A stretch of DNA of 64,000 nt from Pseudomonas sp. SJZ074. Its GTDB lineage: Bacteria; Pseudomonadota; Gammaproteobacteria; Pseudomonadales; Pseudomonadaceae. The position numbers and the translations under genes are program-made. Below are positions 29,151 through 37,844 of the stretch, piece after piece; position 1 is the stretch's first letter, and each line of letters opens with the position of its first letter. The stretch lies in the NCBI RefSeq assembly GCF_007828215.1, contig NZ_VIUE01000001.1:124001-188000 (forward strand), read 5' to 3'. Below the pieces are notes generated by a model that saw only the letters and a list, made by a program, of their open reading frames with translations, made no database searches and was not told the origin of the DNA.

Positions 29151-29184
29151 CCGGGAACCACGCGCATCTTCGCGTGGTTCCCGG
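29151..29184 (+). terminator. Strong hairpin after the LysR gene
   Basis: A perfect 14-bp stem CCGGGAACCACGCG/CGCGTGGTTCCCGG with a 6-base loop begins 5 bp after the stop. The following T-run is weak (GGGGTTTTCC), so it may be a moderate terminator or an mRNA 3'-end stabiliser. Confidence 0.65.
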
Positions 29185-29429
29185 GGTGGGGTTTTCCGAC
29201 GGGCCCCCAAAAAAATCTGGAAATGAGTCGTGAGCACTCCGTGCCTATTGAGGCGATAACGCACTAACGTTGCTTTTTGCCGTCGATCGAACACGAACCA
29301 TGTCCCAAGCCATCACTGTCCTACCATTGATGGGCTTGTGGTGCTGCCTATGATTGAGCCATACGCCTGTCGGCATAGACCTGCCGCTTTCCGACAGCCT
29401 CGCGTACTTTCACCCAAGCGAGTGCCTTC

Positions 29430-30851
29430 ATGACTCAAGCAAGAACCCTCTACGACAAACACATTGATTCCCACACAGTGTGCCGCCTCGATGATCAGGG
29501 CCACGTCCTGTTGTACATCGACCGCCAAGTGATCAACGAATACACCAGCCCGCAGGCATTCACCGGCTTGCGTGAAGCCAAGCGCGGCGTCTGGCGCGCT
29601 CAAACTGCGCTGGCGGTAGTTGACCATGTGAACCCCACCACGCCCAAACGCATCGCCGCCATGCCCGACGCCGGTGGTGCGCGGCAGGTCTCGTACCTCG
29701 CGGAAAACTGCCGGGATTTCGGCATCGAACTGTTTGACATCCTCGACAAGCGCCAGGGCATCGAACACGTGGTTGCACCAGAACAGGGTTTCATTTTGCC
29801 GGGTATGATCATCGCGGCGGGGGACAGCCACACCACCACGTATGGAGCGCTCGGGGCGTTCGGGTTTGGTATTGGCACCTCGGAAATCGAGCACTTGCTG
29901 GCCACGCAGACGCTGGTCTACAAACGCCTGAAGAGCATGCGCGTGACCGTCAACGGCGCACTCGCCGTCGGTCTGACCTCCAAAGACGTGATCATGGCGC
30001 TGATCGCCAAAATCGGCGCTTCCGGTGCCACTGGCTATGCCATTGAATTCCGTGGTTCGACCATCGATGCCTTGAGCGTCGAGGCGCGCATGACCATCTG
30101 CAACATGGCGGTGGAGGCGGGAGCGCGTGGCGCATTCATGGCGCCGGACGAGAAAGTCTTTGCCTACTTGAATGACAAACCGCGCGCACCGAAAGGCGAG
30201 CAGTGGCAACGTGCCGTGAACCATTGGCGAACCTTACACAGCGACGTCGACGCGCTGTTCGACCGTGAAATCGAGCTCGATGCCAGCGCTCTGGAGCCCA
30301 TGGTCACCTGGGGTACCAGCCCGGATCAGGCGTCACCCATCGGCGCCACGGTGCCGGACCCGGACGCCATCAGCGATCTGATCCTGCGTCAGGACATGCG
30401 CCGCGCCCTGAACTATATGGGTCTGGAAGCCGGCATGCCGCTGAGTGACATCGTCATCAGCCATGCCTTTATCGGCTCGTGCACCAACGCTCGGATAGAA
30501 GACTTGCGCGATGCCGCCAGCGTAGTTCGCGGTAAGCACGTGGCCGATCATGTGCGGGGGATAATTGTTCCCGGGTCCACTGAGGTCCGTAATCAGGCGG
30601 AAGCGGAAGGACTGGCCGCGATATTTATCGACGCCGGTTTTGAATGGCGGCAATCAGGCTGCTCCATGTGCCTGGCGATGAACGACGACGTATTGGAACC
30701 GGGCGATCGCTGCGCGTCCAGTACCAACCGCAATTTCGAAGGACGCCAGGGCGCGGGGGCGCGTACACACCTGATGAGCCCGGCGATGGTTGCAGCGGCG
30801 GCGATTGCCGGACGCCTCACCGATATCCGCAACTTTGGAGACAAAACATGA
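29430..30851 (+). CDS. leuC: 3-isopropylmalate dehydratase large subunit (LeuC paralogue)
   Basis: A 473-residue aconitase-family large subunit. Cluster cysteines are in GSCTNARIEDL and SGCSMCLAMN; substrate region VDHVNPTTP and GDSHTTTYGALGAFGFGIGT are typical. Together with LeuD it would isomerise 2- to 3-isopropylmalate, or hydrate a related diacid such as citraconate. No leuB or leuA is adjacent, unlike the usual leuCDB operon, and the neighbours are catabolic, so a paralogue with another substrate is possible. Overlaps leuD by 4 bp (ATGA). Confidence 0.92.
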   Translation: MTQARTLYDKHIDSHTVCRLDDQGHVLLYIDRQVINEYTSPQAFTGLREAKRGVWRAQTALAVVDHVNPTTPKRIAAMPDAGGARQVSYLAENCRDFGIELFDILDKRQGIEHVVAPEQGFILPGMIIAAGDSHTTTYGALGAFGFGIGTSEIEHLLATQTLVYKRLKSMRVTVNGALAVGLTSKDVIMALIAKIGASGATGYAIEFRGSTIDALSVEARMTICNMAVEAGARGAFMAPDEKVFAYLNDKPRAPKGEQWQRAVNHWRTLHSDVDALFDREIELDASALEPMVTWGTSPDQASPIGATVPDPDAISDLILRQDMRRALNYMGLEAGMPLSDIVISHAFIGSCTNARIEDLRDAASVVRGKHVADHVRGIIVPGSTEVRNQAEAEGLAAIFIDAGFEWRQSGCSMCLAMNDDVLEPGDRCASSTNRNFEGRQGAGARTHLMSPAMVAAAAIAGRLTDIRNFGDKT

Positions 30852-31462
30852 GCCTGCAACCGTTCACCCAAGTCACCGGCAAGGCCGCGCCGATGCTCGC
30901 GGCCAATATTGACACTGACGTGATCATGCCCAAGCAGTTTCTTAAGGGCATTGACCGCAACGGCCTGGACCGTGGTTTGTTCTTTGATTTGCGCTTTCTG
31001 CCTACCGGTGAGCCGAACCCTGAGTTCGTGTTCAATCAGCCGGCCTGGAGCGGCGCGAGCTTCATGGTGGTGGGACCGAATTTTGGCTGTGGTTCAAGCC
31101 GTGAGCATGCTGTGTGGGGCTTGAAGCAATTGGGTATTCGGGCACTGATCGGCAGCAGTTTCGCCGGGATCTTCTACGACAACTGTCAACGTAATGGGGT
31201 GTTGCTGATTACGCTGGAGGAGGCGCTCTTGCAGCGCATCGGACAGGTGGTCAGCCAACCGGACAGTGCAACCATCAGCGTCGACCTGGAGGCTCAGGAG
31301 ATTCGATTACAGGACGGCGCGGTGATCCCGTTCCAGATCGATACCCTGCGCAAGACCGCGTTGTTGCTTGGCCTTGATGCCATCGGCAGCACGTTGCAGC
31401 GCCGCGAGCAGATCAAGGCCTTCGAGCGTGAGCATCTGGCCGCCAATCCCTGGTTGAGCTGA
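30848..31462 (+). CDS. leuD: 3-isopropylmalate dehydratase small subunit (LeuD paralogue)
   Basis: A 204-residue small (swivel) subunit. DTDVIMPKQFLKGI, GPNFGCGSSREHAVWGLKQL and GSSFAGIFYDNCQRNGVL are standard LeuD motifs. The start overlaps the leuC stop, so the two are translated as a pair. As for the large subunit, a role in leucine synthesis is the family default but isolated position suggests a second copy. Confidence 0.92.
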   Translation: MSLQPFTQVTGKAAPMLAANIDTDVIMPKQFLKGIDRNGLDRGLFFDLRFLPTGEPNPEFVFNQPAWSGASFMVVGPNFGCGSSREHAVWGLKQLGIRALIGSSFAGIFYDNCQRNGVLLITLEEALLQRIGQVVSQPDSATISVDLEAQEIRLQDGAVIPFQIDTLRKTALLLGLDAIGSTLQRREQIKAFEREHLAANPWLS

Positions 31463-31487
31463 AATCGATGGTGAGCGGTTCCAGCTC

Positions 31488-31540
31488 ATTCGCGGGCAAG
31501 CTTCGCTCATTGGATAGGTGCGAGGCTTGCCCGCGATGAG
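31488..31540. repeat. Small REP-like palindrome
   Basis: CGCGGGCAAGCTTCG and its inverse CGAGGCTTGCCCGCG flank a 22-base loop between the convergent leuD and LysR genes. Sequence resembles the GAGCAAGCCCGC core of other REPs but is its own variant. Confidence 0.65.
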
Positions 31541-31560
31541 GCTCGATCAGGCTACGCAGA

Positions 31561-32475
31561 TCAAATCGACAACCCCTTGAAGTGCTCCTGCAAGAACTCC
31601 ACACACGCCCGCAATTTTCCCGAATACGCCAGCCGCGTCGGGTACACCGCCCAAACATTGGCGCTTTGGGTGTACTGGGGCAGCACTTGCACCAGTTGTC
31701 CTTGCTCCAACAACGGTTTCACATCCCACAGTGAACGCAACAGGACGCCACGTCCGTCCAGTGCCCACTGCAGCACAATCTCCCCGCTATTGGAGGACAA
31801 GGGGCCGCGAACCCGAACGCTGTCCTGAGTGCCGTCGTGTTCCAGATTCCAGATGCCAAACGCATTGTCACGCTCCTTGAGCACCAGGCAATCGTGTTGC
31901 TCCAGTTCGCTCAGCGTTTTTGGCGTGCCTCGGCGCTTCAGATAGTCCGGTGCTGCACACAGCACCCGTCGATTGCTCACCAGTTGCCGGCCAATGTGCT
32001 GACCGGGAATGTCATCGCCGACGCGGATCTCCAAGTCAAATCCCTCGTTGACGATATCCACCACCCGGTCGAACAGGTCCAGGCGAATTTCCAGGTCGGG
32101 ATAGCGCTCGGCGAGTAACGACAGCGCTGGAGCAACATGATTGCGCCCGAAGCCGAAACTGCTGCACAGGTGCAAACGCCCACTTGGGCTGCCGTGAGCG
32201 TCGCAGAGTTCGTCGTGCAATAGCTGGAAGTCTTCGAGAATGCGCACGGCCCAGCGCTGTACCCGGTCGCCGTCTTCGGTCAGCGCGATGCGCCGACTGG
32301 TGCGATGCAACAGCCGCGTACCCAGGGACGTTTCGAGGATCTGGATACGCTTGCTGACGTAGGCGGGTGACAGGCCCAGTTCATCCGCCGCCGAAGCGAA
32401 GCCGGCCTTACGGATTACAGTGAGAAAAACGCGCAGGTCTTCGGGTAGGGGCACAGTGTCTTTCTTGAGAGTCAT
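31561..32475 (-). CDS. LysR-family transcriptional regulator
   Basis: A 304-residue LysR protein with HTH (DLRVFLTVIRKAGFASAADE, then LGLSPAYVSKRIQILETSLG) and an effector domain with LRLDLFDRVVDIVNEGFDLE. It resembles regulators of transport or dicarboxylate metabolism in the AaeR/DsdC branch. It is the third minus-strand gene after the dehalogenase and the DctA-type transporter, 78 bp downstream of the latter, so those are plausible targets; leuCD is convergent. Confidence 0.92.
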   Translation of the reverse strand: MTLKKDTVPLPEDLRVFLTVIRKAGFASAADELGLSPAYVSKRIQILETSLGTRLLHRTSRRIALTEDGDRVQRWAVRILEDFQLLHDELCDAHGSPSGRLHLCSSFGFGRNHVAPALSLLAERYPDLEIRLDLFDRVVDIVNEGFDLEIRVGDDIPGQHIGRQLVSNRRVLCAAPDYLKRRGTPKTLSELEQHDCLVLKERDNAFGIWNLEHDGTQDSVRVRGPLSSNSGEIVLQWALDGRGVLLRSLWDVKPLLEQGQLVQVLPQYTQSANVWAVYPTRLAYSGKLRACVEFLQEHFKGLSI

Positions 32476-32553
32476 AACACACGAAGAATGGCGGCATGAG
32501 CCGCCATAATAGCACTGGAACGGCGAGCTCTCGGCTCGCAGGATCCTGCGGGA

Positions 32554-33858
32554 TTACTCGACTGAAACCTTGGCTGGCGCAGCGGCCAGTGCCGCACGGC
32601 CACGCTTGAGTGCGATGGGCTCCATTTTGCTGCGATCCAGCTCACCTTCCCAGGCGGCGACCACCAGCGTCGCGACGGCGTTGCCGATGATATTGGTCAG
32701 CGAGCGACATTCGGCCATGAACCGGTCCACGCCGAGGATCAAGACCATTGTTGCCACCGGCACTGTTGGTACCACGGCCAGGCTTGCGGCGAGTGCAACA
32801 AAACCGGCCCCGACGACCGCTCCCGCGCCTTTTGAGGTGAGCATGGCCACCGCCAGCAAGGTGAGTTGCTGTTCCAGTGTCAGGTCGATGTTGGTTGCCT
32901 GGGCCAGGAACAGCACCGCCAGGGTCATATAGATGTTGGTGCCGTCCAGGTTGAAGGTGTAACCGGTGGGAACGACGATGCCAACTACGCCTTTGGAGCA
33001 ACCCAGGCGCTCCAGATTGTTCATCAACTGTGGCAGCGCCGATTCAGAAGAGCTGGTGCCCAGTACGATCAACAGTTCAGATTTGATATAGGTCAGCAGA
33101 CGAAAAATGCTGAAGCCGGCATAACGGGCAATGCTGCCAAGCACGCAGACCACAAAGATAAAAGCAGTCAGGTAAAACGTGCCGACCAGTTTGAGCAGTG
33201 GCAACAGCGAAGCGAGGCCATATTTACCGATGGTGAACGCAATCGCACCGAAAGCACCGATGGGCGCGACGCGAGTGATCATGCCGACGATACGGAAGAA
33301 CACATCGCTGGCCTGGTTGATGACACCAACCAGTGGCCGGCCTTTTTCGCCGATCATCACCAGACCTAGAGCGAACAGCACCGCGACGAACAGTACGGGC
33401 AGGATTTCGCCTTTGGAGAATGCGTCGAAGAAGGTCGTCGGGATCACATGCAGCAGAAAACCGGTGATGCCTTCACCGTGTTCGGCCTGACCGACAAAAC
33501 CTGAGATGGCTGAAGTGTCGAGCGTCTTCACGTCAACGTTGAAGCCGACGCCTGGGTGCAGGGCATGGGCGGCGAGCAGACCGATCAACAGAGCGATGCT
33601 GGAGACGATCTCGAAATACAGCAGCGCCTTGCCACCCACCCGGCCGACCTGTTTCACGTCGTGCATGCTGGTGATGCCGCAGACCACGGTGCAGAAGATG
33701 ATCGGGCCAATGACCATCTTGATCAATTTGATGAATCCGTCACCCAACGGCTTGAGGTCGATCCCGACCTGAGGCCAATAGTTGCCGATCAACACGCCCA
33801 GGACGATGGCGATGATCACCTGGATATACAGGGCTCCCAGCAGTTTTCTGATTATCAT
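32554..33858 (-). CDS. dctA: C4-dicarboxylate/H+ symporter (DctA family)
   Basis: A 434-residue DAACS symporter. The signatures [20 protein letters not shown] and [20 protein letters not shown] are the substrate-binding hairpin and NxxxD motif. Many hydrophobic segments. The family imports succinate, fumarate and malate, and some paralogues carry small monocarboxylates. Start at 33858 gives the E. coli-like length; an upstream in-frame codon lacks conserved sequence. It is downstream of the dehalogenase in the same orientation and may import its halo-acid substrate or a dicarboxylate. I saw no sigma-54 element upstream. Confidence 0.93.
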   Translation of the reverse strand: MIIRKLLGALYIQVIIAIVLGVLIGNYWPQVGIDLKPLGDGFIKLIKMVIGPIIFCTVVCGITSMHDVKQVGRVGGKALLYFEIVSSIALLIGLLAAHALHPGVGFNVDVKTLDTSAISGFVGQAEHGEGITGFLLHVIPTTFFDAFSKGEILPVLFVAVLFALGLVMIGEKGRPLVGVINQASDVFFRIVGMITRVAPIGAFGAIAFTIGKYGLASLLPLLKLVGTFYLTAFIFVVCVLGSIARYAGFSIFRLLTYIKSELLIVLGTSSSESALPQLMNNLERLGCSKGVVGIVVPTGYTFNLDGTNIYMTLAVLFLAQATNIDLTLEQQLTLLAVAMLTSKGAGAVVGAGFVALAASLAVVPTVPVATMVLILGVDRFMAECRSLTNIIGNAVATLVVAAWEGELDRSKMEPIALKRGRAALAAAPAKVSVE

Positions 33859-33954
33859 TTTTATTATCTCGAGACGTTTTTTGGGCAAGTTGAACCCGTT
33901 ACAGGCCAGTGATGGCCTGCGCGGGACGGTTTCCATCAGGTTGGGTGAGTGGCT

Positions 33955-34830
33955 TTAGCCAAGGAAAGTCAGAACTTCGTCCAGCAGCAACTCGGGAACT
34001 TCCTCCGCCAGGTAGTGGCCGGCCGCCAATGCTTTGCCGCGCACATCGGTGGCAACTTGCCGCCACTCCTTGAGAGGGTCGAAGCAGCGCCCGACGGTGC
34101 CTTCGGCGCCCCATAAAACCAGCAGCGGCATGTTCAAGCGGCGACCGGCAGCGATGTCGGTACGGTCGTGATTCAGATCAATACTGGCGCTGGCCCGATA
34201 GTCTTCGCAGATGCCACGTGCGGTTCCGGGCAGTTTCAGACAGCGAAGGTATTCGCTGAAGGCTTGCTCGGTGAACGGCTTGAGTCCGGCGCTGCGGCTG
34301 CCCATGACACTGCGCAAATACAACTCGGGATCGGCCTCGATCAGGGTCTCCGGCAACGGTGCCGGACGGATCAGGAAAAACCAGTGCCAGTAGGCGCGGG
34401 CGAAGGTTTCGTCGGTCTGGGCGTACATCGACAAGGTTGGCGCGATATCCAGCAACACCATGCGTTGCACCGCCTGCGGATGATCGAGGGCCAACCGATG
34501 CGCAACCCGTGCGCCACGGTCGTGGGCCAGCACCGAGAACTCACTGAAGCCGAGGTCCTTCATCAGTTCGAGGCCGTCACGGGCCATTTCGCGCTTGGAG
34601 TAATGGGTGTGATGGTCGTTGGCCGGCGGTTTGCTGCTGTCGCCGTAACCGCGCAGGTCGGCGGCGACCACGGTGAAGTGCTGCGCGAGTTGTTCGGCGA
34701 TTTTATGCCAGATGACATGCGTTTGCGGATGGCCGTGCAGCAGAAGCAGGCCCGGCCCGGTGCCTTTGATGCGGTAGACGATGTCCACACCGTTGACGTG
34801 GCGCTGATCTTTCTGGAATCCGGCGAACAT
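33955..34830 (-). CDS. Haloacetate/fluoroacetate dehalogenase
   Basis: A 291-residue alpha/beta hydrolase with the full fluoroacetate dehalogenase signature: D104, R105 and R108 in HDRGARVAHR, D128 in VLLDIAPT, H149 and W150 in YWHWFF, Y211 and H272 in AAGHYLAEE. In the characterised enzyme (as I recall, D104, R105, R108, D128, H149, W150, Y212, H271) these are the nucleophile, the carboxylate clamp, the triad acid, the halide pocket and the base. It would convert haloacetate to glycolate plus halide. Start has GGAGT upstream. Followed 96 bp later by dctA. Confidence 0.88.
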   Translation of the reverse strand: MFAGFQKDQRHVNGVDIVYRIKGTGPGLLLLHGHPQTHVIWHKIAEQLAQHFTVVAADLRGYGDSSKPPANDHHTHYSKREMARDGLELMKDLGFSEFSVLAHDRGARVAHRLALDHPQAVQRMVLLDIAPTLSMYAQTDETFARAYWHWFFLIRPAPLPETLIEADPELYLRSVMGSRSAGLKPFTEQAFSEYLRCLKLPGTARGICEDYRASASIDLNHDRTDIAAGRRLNMPLLVLWGAEGTVGRCFDPLKEWRQVATDVRGKALAAGHYLAEEVPELLLDEVLTFLG

Positions 34831-35150
34831 GGGGATGACTCCTTACGATTGTCGCCTACATCGTAAAACCCACAACGCTGAGGAAAAAGCGCGAAACGTG
34901 GTGGCCTCGTTCATGAAGTGTGTTGAAGGGGAGTGATTAAACAGTGCAACTGCATCTGCATACGCGGGACCGATTCTCACAAATGCTGGTTAAGAGCGCC
35001 TCTCGAGACCTCTGACCAATCCGCACGGATGTTGTGGAATCGGGGGTTCAGGCTATTCAAGCGCCCTGCCCCCCCGGCAAGAACTGAGCGGTTGCAGGAG
35101 CTGAGTGCAACACAGTCATTGAATTGAAGCCGGAACATCGTGCCGGATCA
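34831..35150. other. Gene-free stretch upstream of the dehalogenase
   Basis: No open frame resembling a protein and no RNA gene seen. The stretch nearest 34831 should hold the dehalogenase promoter. The right end merges with the transposase remnant; a reverse-strand tail reading FRLQFNDCVALSS resembles a transposase C-terminus but is too short to call. Confidence 0.5.
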
Positions 35151-35237
35151 GCGCAGGCAGACGATCAGTTCCTTGCGCAGCTCACCGACGGGCAGGTCGA
35201 AGATCGCGTTGTAGATCGTCTCGCGACAGAGGTAGAT
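35151..35237 (-). mobile_element. Remnant of an IS30-family transposase
   Basis: Read on the minus strand this encodes IYLCRETIYNAIF, then LPVGELRKELIVCLR, closely matching the S(H/R)ETIYxALY...GELRxEL(I/L)xCLR region of IS30-type transposases. It is followed at once by a stop codon and preceded by no continuing frame. Only about 29 codons remain, so this is a decayed insertion remnant lying 118 bp from tRNA-Lys. Confidence 0.65.
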
Positions 35238-35292
35238 ATGTCTGTACGCTGGGATAGCTCTCCCCTCAGGCCCGCGCCCCACAATATTGCAG

Positions 35293-35336
35293 GCAAAAAA
35301 AAATCCGGAAATCCTCACTTTCGTGGGCTTTCCAGA
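35293..35336 (-). terminator. Terminator of tRNA-Lys
   Basis: On the minus strand, TCTGGAAAGCCCAC and GTGAGGATTTCCGGA form an imperfect stem with a GAAA loop, ending in eight Ts. It sits about 20 bp beyond the 3' end of the tRNA. Confidence 0.85.
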
Positions 35337-35354
35337 CTTTTAAAACAGCAAAAA

Positions 35355-35430
35355 TGGTGGGTCGTGTGGGATTCGAACCTACGACCAATTGGTTAAAAGC
35401 CAACTGCTCTACCAACTGAGCTAACGACCC
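35355..35430 (-). tRNA. tRNA-Lys (anticodon TTT)
   Basis: 76 bases including an encoded CCA. Acceptor stem GGGTCGT/ACGACCC, D arm AGCTCAGTTGGTAGAGC, anticodon loop CTTTTAA giving TTT, variable and T arm GGTTCGAATCC, all as expected. It follows queC and is the 3' boundary of the core minus-strand block. tRNA-Lys genes are frequent integration sites for Pseudomonas islands. Confidence 0.97.
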
Positions 35431-35493
35431 GCTGTGTGGTGGCGCGTATAATACTGATTTCTAAGGACTATTCAATACCTAATTTGAAATAAA

Positions 35494-36186
35494 TCAAAAA
35501 TAAGGGGTTGGATCGCTCACGCCTGCCGCAGCGAAGCCTTCGGCGCGCAGGCGGCAGCTGTCGCATTTGCCACAGGCGCGGCCCTGATCGTCGGCCTGGT
35601 AACAGGAAACGGTCAACCCATAATTCACGCCGAGCTTCACACCGGCCCTGATGATATCGGCCTTGCTGAGATTCTGCAGCGGCGCCTGGATGCGGAAGCC
35701 TTGCCCTTCCACGCCGGCCTTGGTCGCCAGGTTGGCCATGCGCTCGAAGGCTTCGACGAACTCGGGACGGCAGTCCGGGTAGCCGGAATAATCCACCGCG
35801 TTGACGCCGATGAAAATGTCACGGGCTTCCAGCACCTCTGCCCATCCCAGCGCCAATGACAGGAATACCGTGTTACGCGCCGGCACGTAGGTTACCGGTA
35901 TGCCTTCACTCGGAGCTTCGGGTACGGCGATGGTGCTGTCGGTCAGGGCCGAACCACCGATGCCGTTGAGGTTCAGGCCGATCACCTTATGCTCCACCAC
36001 ACCCAGGTCCCGAGCCACTCGCTCGGCGGCGTGCAATTCAGCGCGGTGACGCTGGCCGTAATCGAAACTCATGGTGTAGCAGCGGTAACCCTCGGCACGA
36101 GCCATGGCTACGACCGTGGCCGAATCCAGGCCGCCGGACAACAGGATGACCGCTCGTTTTTCTGCAATGTTCGTCTGCTCAGTCAT
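35494..36186 (-). CDS. queC: 7-cyano-7-deazaguanine synthase
   Basis: A 230-residue ATP-dependent enzyme converting 7-carboxy-7-deazaguanine to preQ0 in queuosine synthesis. PP-loop [13 protein letters not shown] is near residue 15, and the C-terminal zinc site is [20 protein letters not shown]. The ATG at 36186 overlaps the queE stop by a few bases, so the pair is translationally coupled. Length matches the family. Confidence 0.96.
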   Translation of the reverse strand: MTEQTNIAEKRAVILLSGGLDSATVVAMARAEGYRCYTMSFDYGQRHRAELHAAERVARDLGVVEHKVIGLNLNGIGGSALTDSTIAVPEAPSEGIPVTYVPARNTVFLSLALGWAEVLEARDIFIGVNAVDYSGYPDCRPEFVEAFERMANLATKAGVEGQGFRIQAPLQNLSKADIIRAGVKLGVNYGLTVSCYQADDQGRACGKCDSCRLRAEGFAAAGVSDPTPYF

Positions 36187-36187
36187 A

Positions 36188-36835
36188 TCAGCGCCCCGGC
36201 TCATCGTTCCAAAGATATTTGTGCAGCTGCAATTGCAGGCGCACCGGCAGGTTATCCGCCACCACCCAGTCCGCCAGATCCCGCGCGTTCAAATCGTGAT
36301 GACTTGGCGACACCAGGACCTCACCGGCTCGCTTGTCGAGCCCATACTGGATCAGCTTGGACACGGCCCAGTCGTAATCCTCCCGAGAACAGATAACGAA
36401 CTTGACCTGATCGTTGGGCGTCAGCAGTTCAATGTTCTCGTAACGGTTACGATGCGCTTCCTTGGAGCCTGGGGTTTTCAGGTCCACGACGCGACTGACG
36501 CGTGGGTCGACGGCCGAAATATCCAGGGCACCGCTGGTTTCCAGCGAAACTTCATAGCCGGCATCACACAACTGCTTGAGCAAGGGAATGGCATTGGGTT
36601 GTGCCAGTGGCTCGCCACCTGTGACACAAACGTAGCGCGGGCGATAGCCGGCCACTTGCTCGAGGATGTCGTCAAGGGTTCGCAGGGTGCCGCCGCTGAA
36701 GGCGTAGGCGCTGTCGCAGTATTGGCAACGCAACGGGCAACCGGTGAGGCGCACAAATACCGTGGGCAGCCCGGCCGTTCGCGTTTCACCCTGCAACGAG
36801 TAAAAAACTTCGGTGATTCTCAATGTGTCTTGCAT
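36188..36835 (-). CDS. queE: 7-carboxy-7-deazaguanine synthase
   Basis: A 215-residue radical-SAM enzyme making 7-carboxy-7-deazaguanine from 6-carboxytetrahydropterin. The cluster motif is [13 protein letters not shown] (CX3CX2C), followed by the SAM-binding [10 protein letters not shown]. The ATG at 36835 gives the usual [16 protein letters not shown] start; an in-frame GTG three codons earlier is possible. No strong Shine-Dalgarno is visible. Confidence 0.95.
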   Translation of the reverse strand: MQDTLRITEVFYSLQGETRTAGLPTVFVRLTGCPLRCQYCDSAYAFSGGTLRTLDDILEQVAGYRPRYVCVTGGEPLAQPNAIPLLKQLCDAGYEVSLETSGALDISAVDPRVSRVVDLKTPGSKEAHRNRYENIELLTPNDQVKFVICSREDYDWAVSKLIQYGLDKRAGEVLVSPSHHDLNARDLADWVVADNLPVRLQLQLHKYLWNDEPGR

Positions 36836-36950
36836 AGTCGCCACGGGCGTAACAGCTAAACAGGCCGTCCGCCTCCGTCAGGCACTTCAAGGAACCCCGC
36901 CATCGCGCAGGCTCCAAAAAGCGTGTTTCAGAAAAGGGCGTGAATTCTAA

Positions 36951-36978
36951 CGAAAAAACCCGCGACAAGCGCGGGTTT
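36951..36978 (-). terminator. Terminator of the tol-pal operon
   Basis: On the minus strand, AAACCCGCG and CGCGGGTTT form a stem around a short TTGT loop, followed by a T-run (TTTTTTCG), about 25 bp after the cpoB stop. It is partly symmetric and may also act the other way. Confidence 0.88.
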
Positions 36979-37001
36979 CTTCATTACCAGGTCTAACCGG
37001 C

Positions 37002-37838
37002 TTACATGCGTTGCAGATCGCGCTGGGCCAACTGGGCGGCAGAAGTCCCCGGATACTGGGAGACTACCTGCTGCAGAATGCCCTTGACCTTGTCGGTATG
37101 ACCAAGGCGGCGCTCTACGTCAGCCAGCTTGTACAGCGAATCTGGCACCTTGGCATGCTTGGGATACAGCTGGGAAACCTTGGCGAATGCCTGGCCGGCA
37201 CCCTGCAGGTCACCCTTGGCCAGGTTCACTTCACCCAACCAGTATTGGGCATTGCCCGCGTACTGGCTGTTTGGGTATTTGCGCAGGAAAGCGGCAAAGG
37301 CCTGGCTGGCCTTGTCGAAATCCTTGGCCTTGATCAGGTCGAAGGCAGCGTCGTAATAGAGCTTTTCCTTCGCCGGATCGGCCGGTTCGCCACTGGCGGC
37401 AGGTGCTGGAGCGCTTGCTCCGGCAGCCGCGCCTGCGGCAGCACCAGGGGCGTTCAAGTCGCCACCGGCAGGAGAATTCTCAGGAGTCGCGGCAGGTGCA
37501 ACACCGCTTCCTATGCGCCGATCAAGATCCTGGTAACGCTCCAGGTTTTCCTGCTTCATGCGCGATACTTCGTTTTGCAGAACTTCAATCGCGCCTTGTT
37601 GGCGTGAAAGCTGATCCTGCATTTGCTGCAGTTGGTTGAACAGCTCGCCCTGTGCCGAGACAGGGGCCGAAACCCCTCCCCCGGCATAGGCGCCGTTCGT
37701 ACCGTAACCTGCAGGCGGATAGCTGCTCCCGCTATTGTTATAGCCGGCATCGTTATCGACCACAGGAACCGCAGCCCACACCGCAAGCGGTGCGAGACTG
37801 AGAGCCAGAACAGTTACAGCACGACGGCACGTTCGCAT
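37002..37838 (-). CDS. cpoB: Cell-division coordinator CpoB (YbgF)
   Basis: A 278-residue periplasmic protein. Signal peptide (VTVLALSLAPLAVWA), then a coiled coil (LFNQLQQMQDQLSRQQGAIE), a Pro/Ala/Gly-rich linker, and a C-terminal TPR domain (AAFDLIKAKDFDKASQAFAA, LGEVNLAKGDLQGAGQAF). CpoB links PBP1B peptidoglycan synthesis to Tol during constriction. It is the last gene of the tol-pal operon, 6 bp after pal. Confidence 0.95.
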   Translation of the reverse strand: MRTCRRAVTVLALSLAPLAVWAAVPVVDNDAGYNNSGSSYPPAGYGTNGAYAGGGVSAPVSAQGELFNQLQQMQDQLSRQQGAIEVLQNEVSRMKQENLERYQDLDRRIGSGVAPAATPENSPAGGDLNAPGAAAGAAAGASAPAPAASGEPADPAKEKLYYDAAFDLIKAKDFDKASQAFAAFLRKYPNSQYAGNAQYWLGEVNLAKGDLQGAGQAFAKVSQLYPKHAKVPDSLYKLADVERRLGHTDKVKGILQQVVSQYPGTSAAQLAQRDLQRM

Positions 37839-37844
37839 GACGAA

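Noticed and set aside
34831..35290. Possible fluoride riboswitch upstream of the dehalogenase
   Set aside because: I looked for the conserved fluoride-riboswitch core and found no match; the stretch shows only a transposase remnant.
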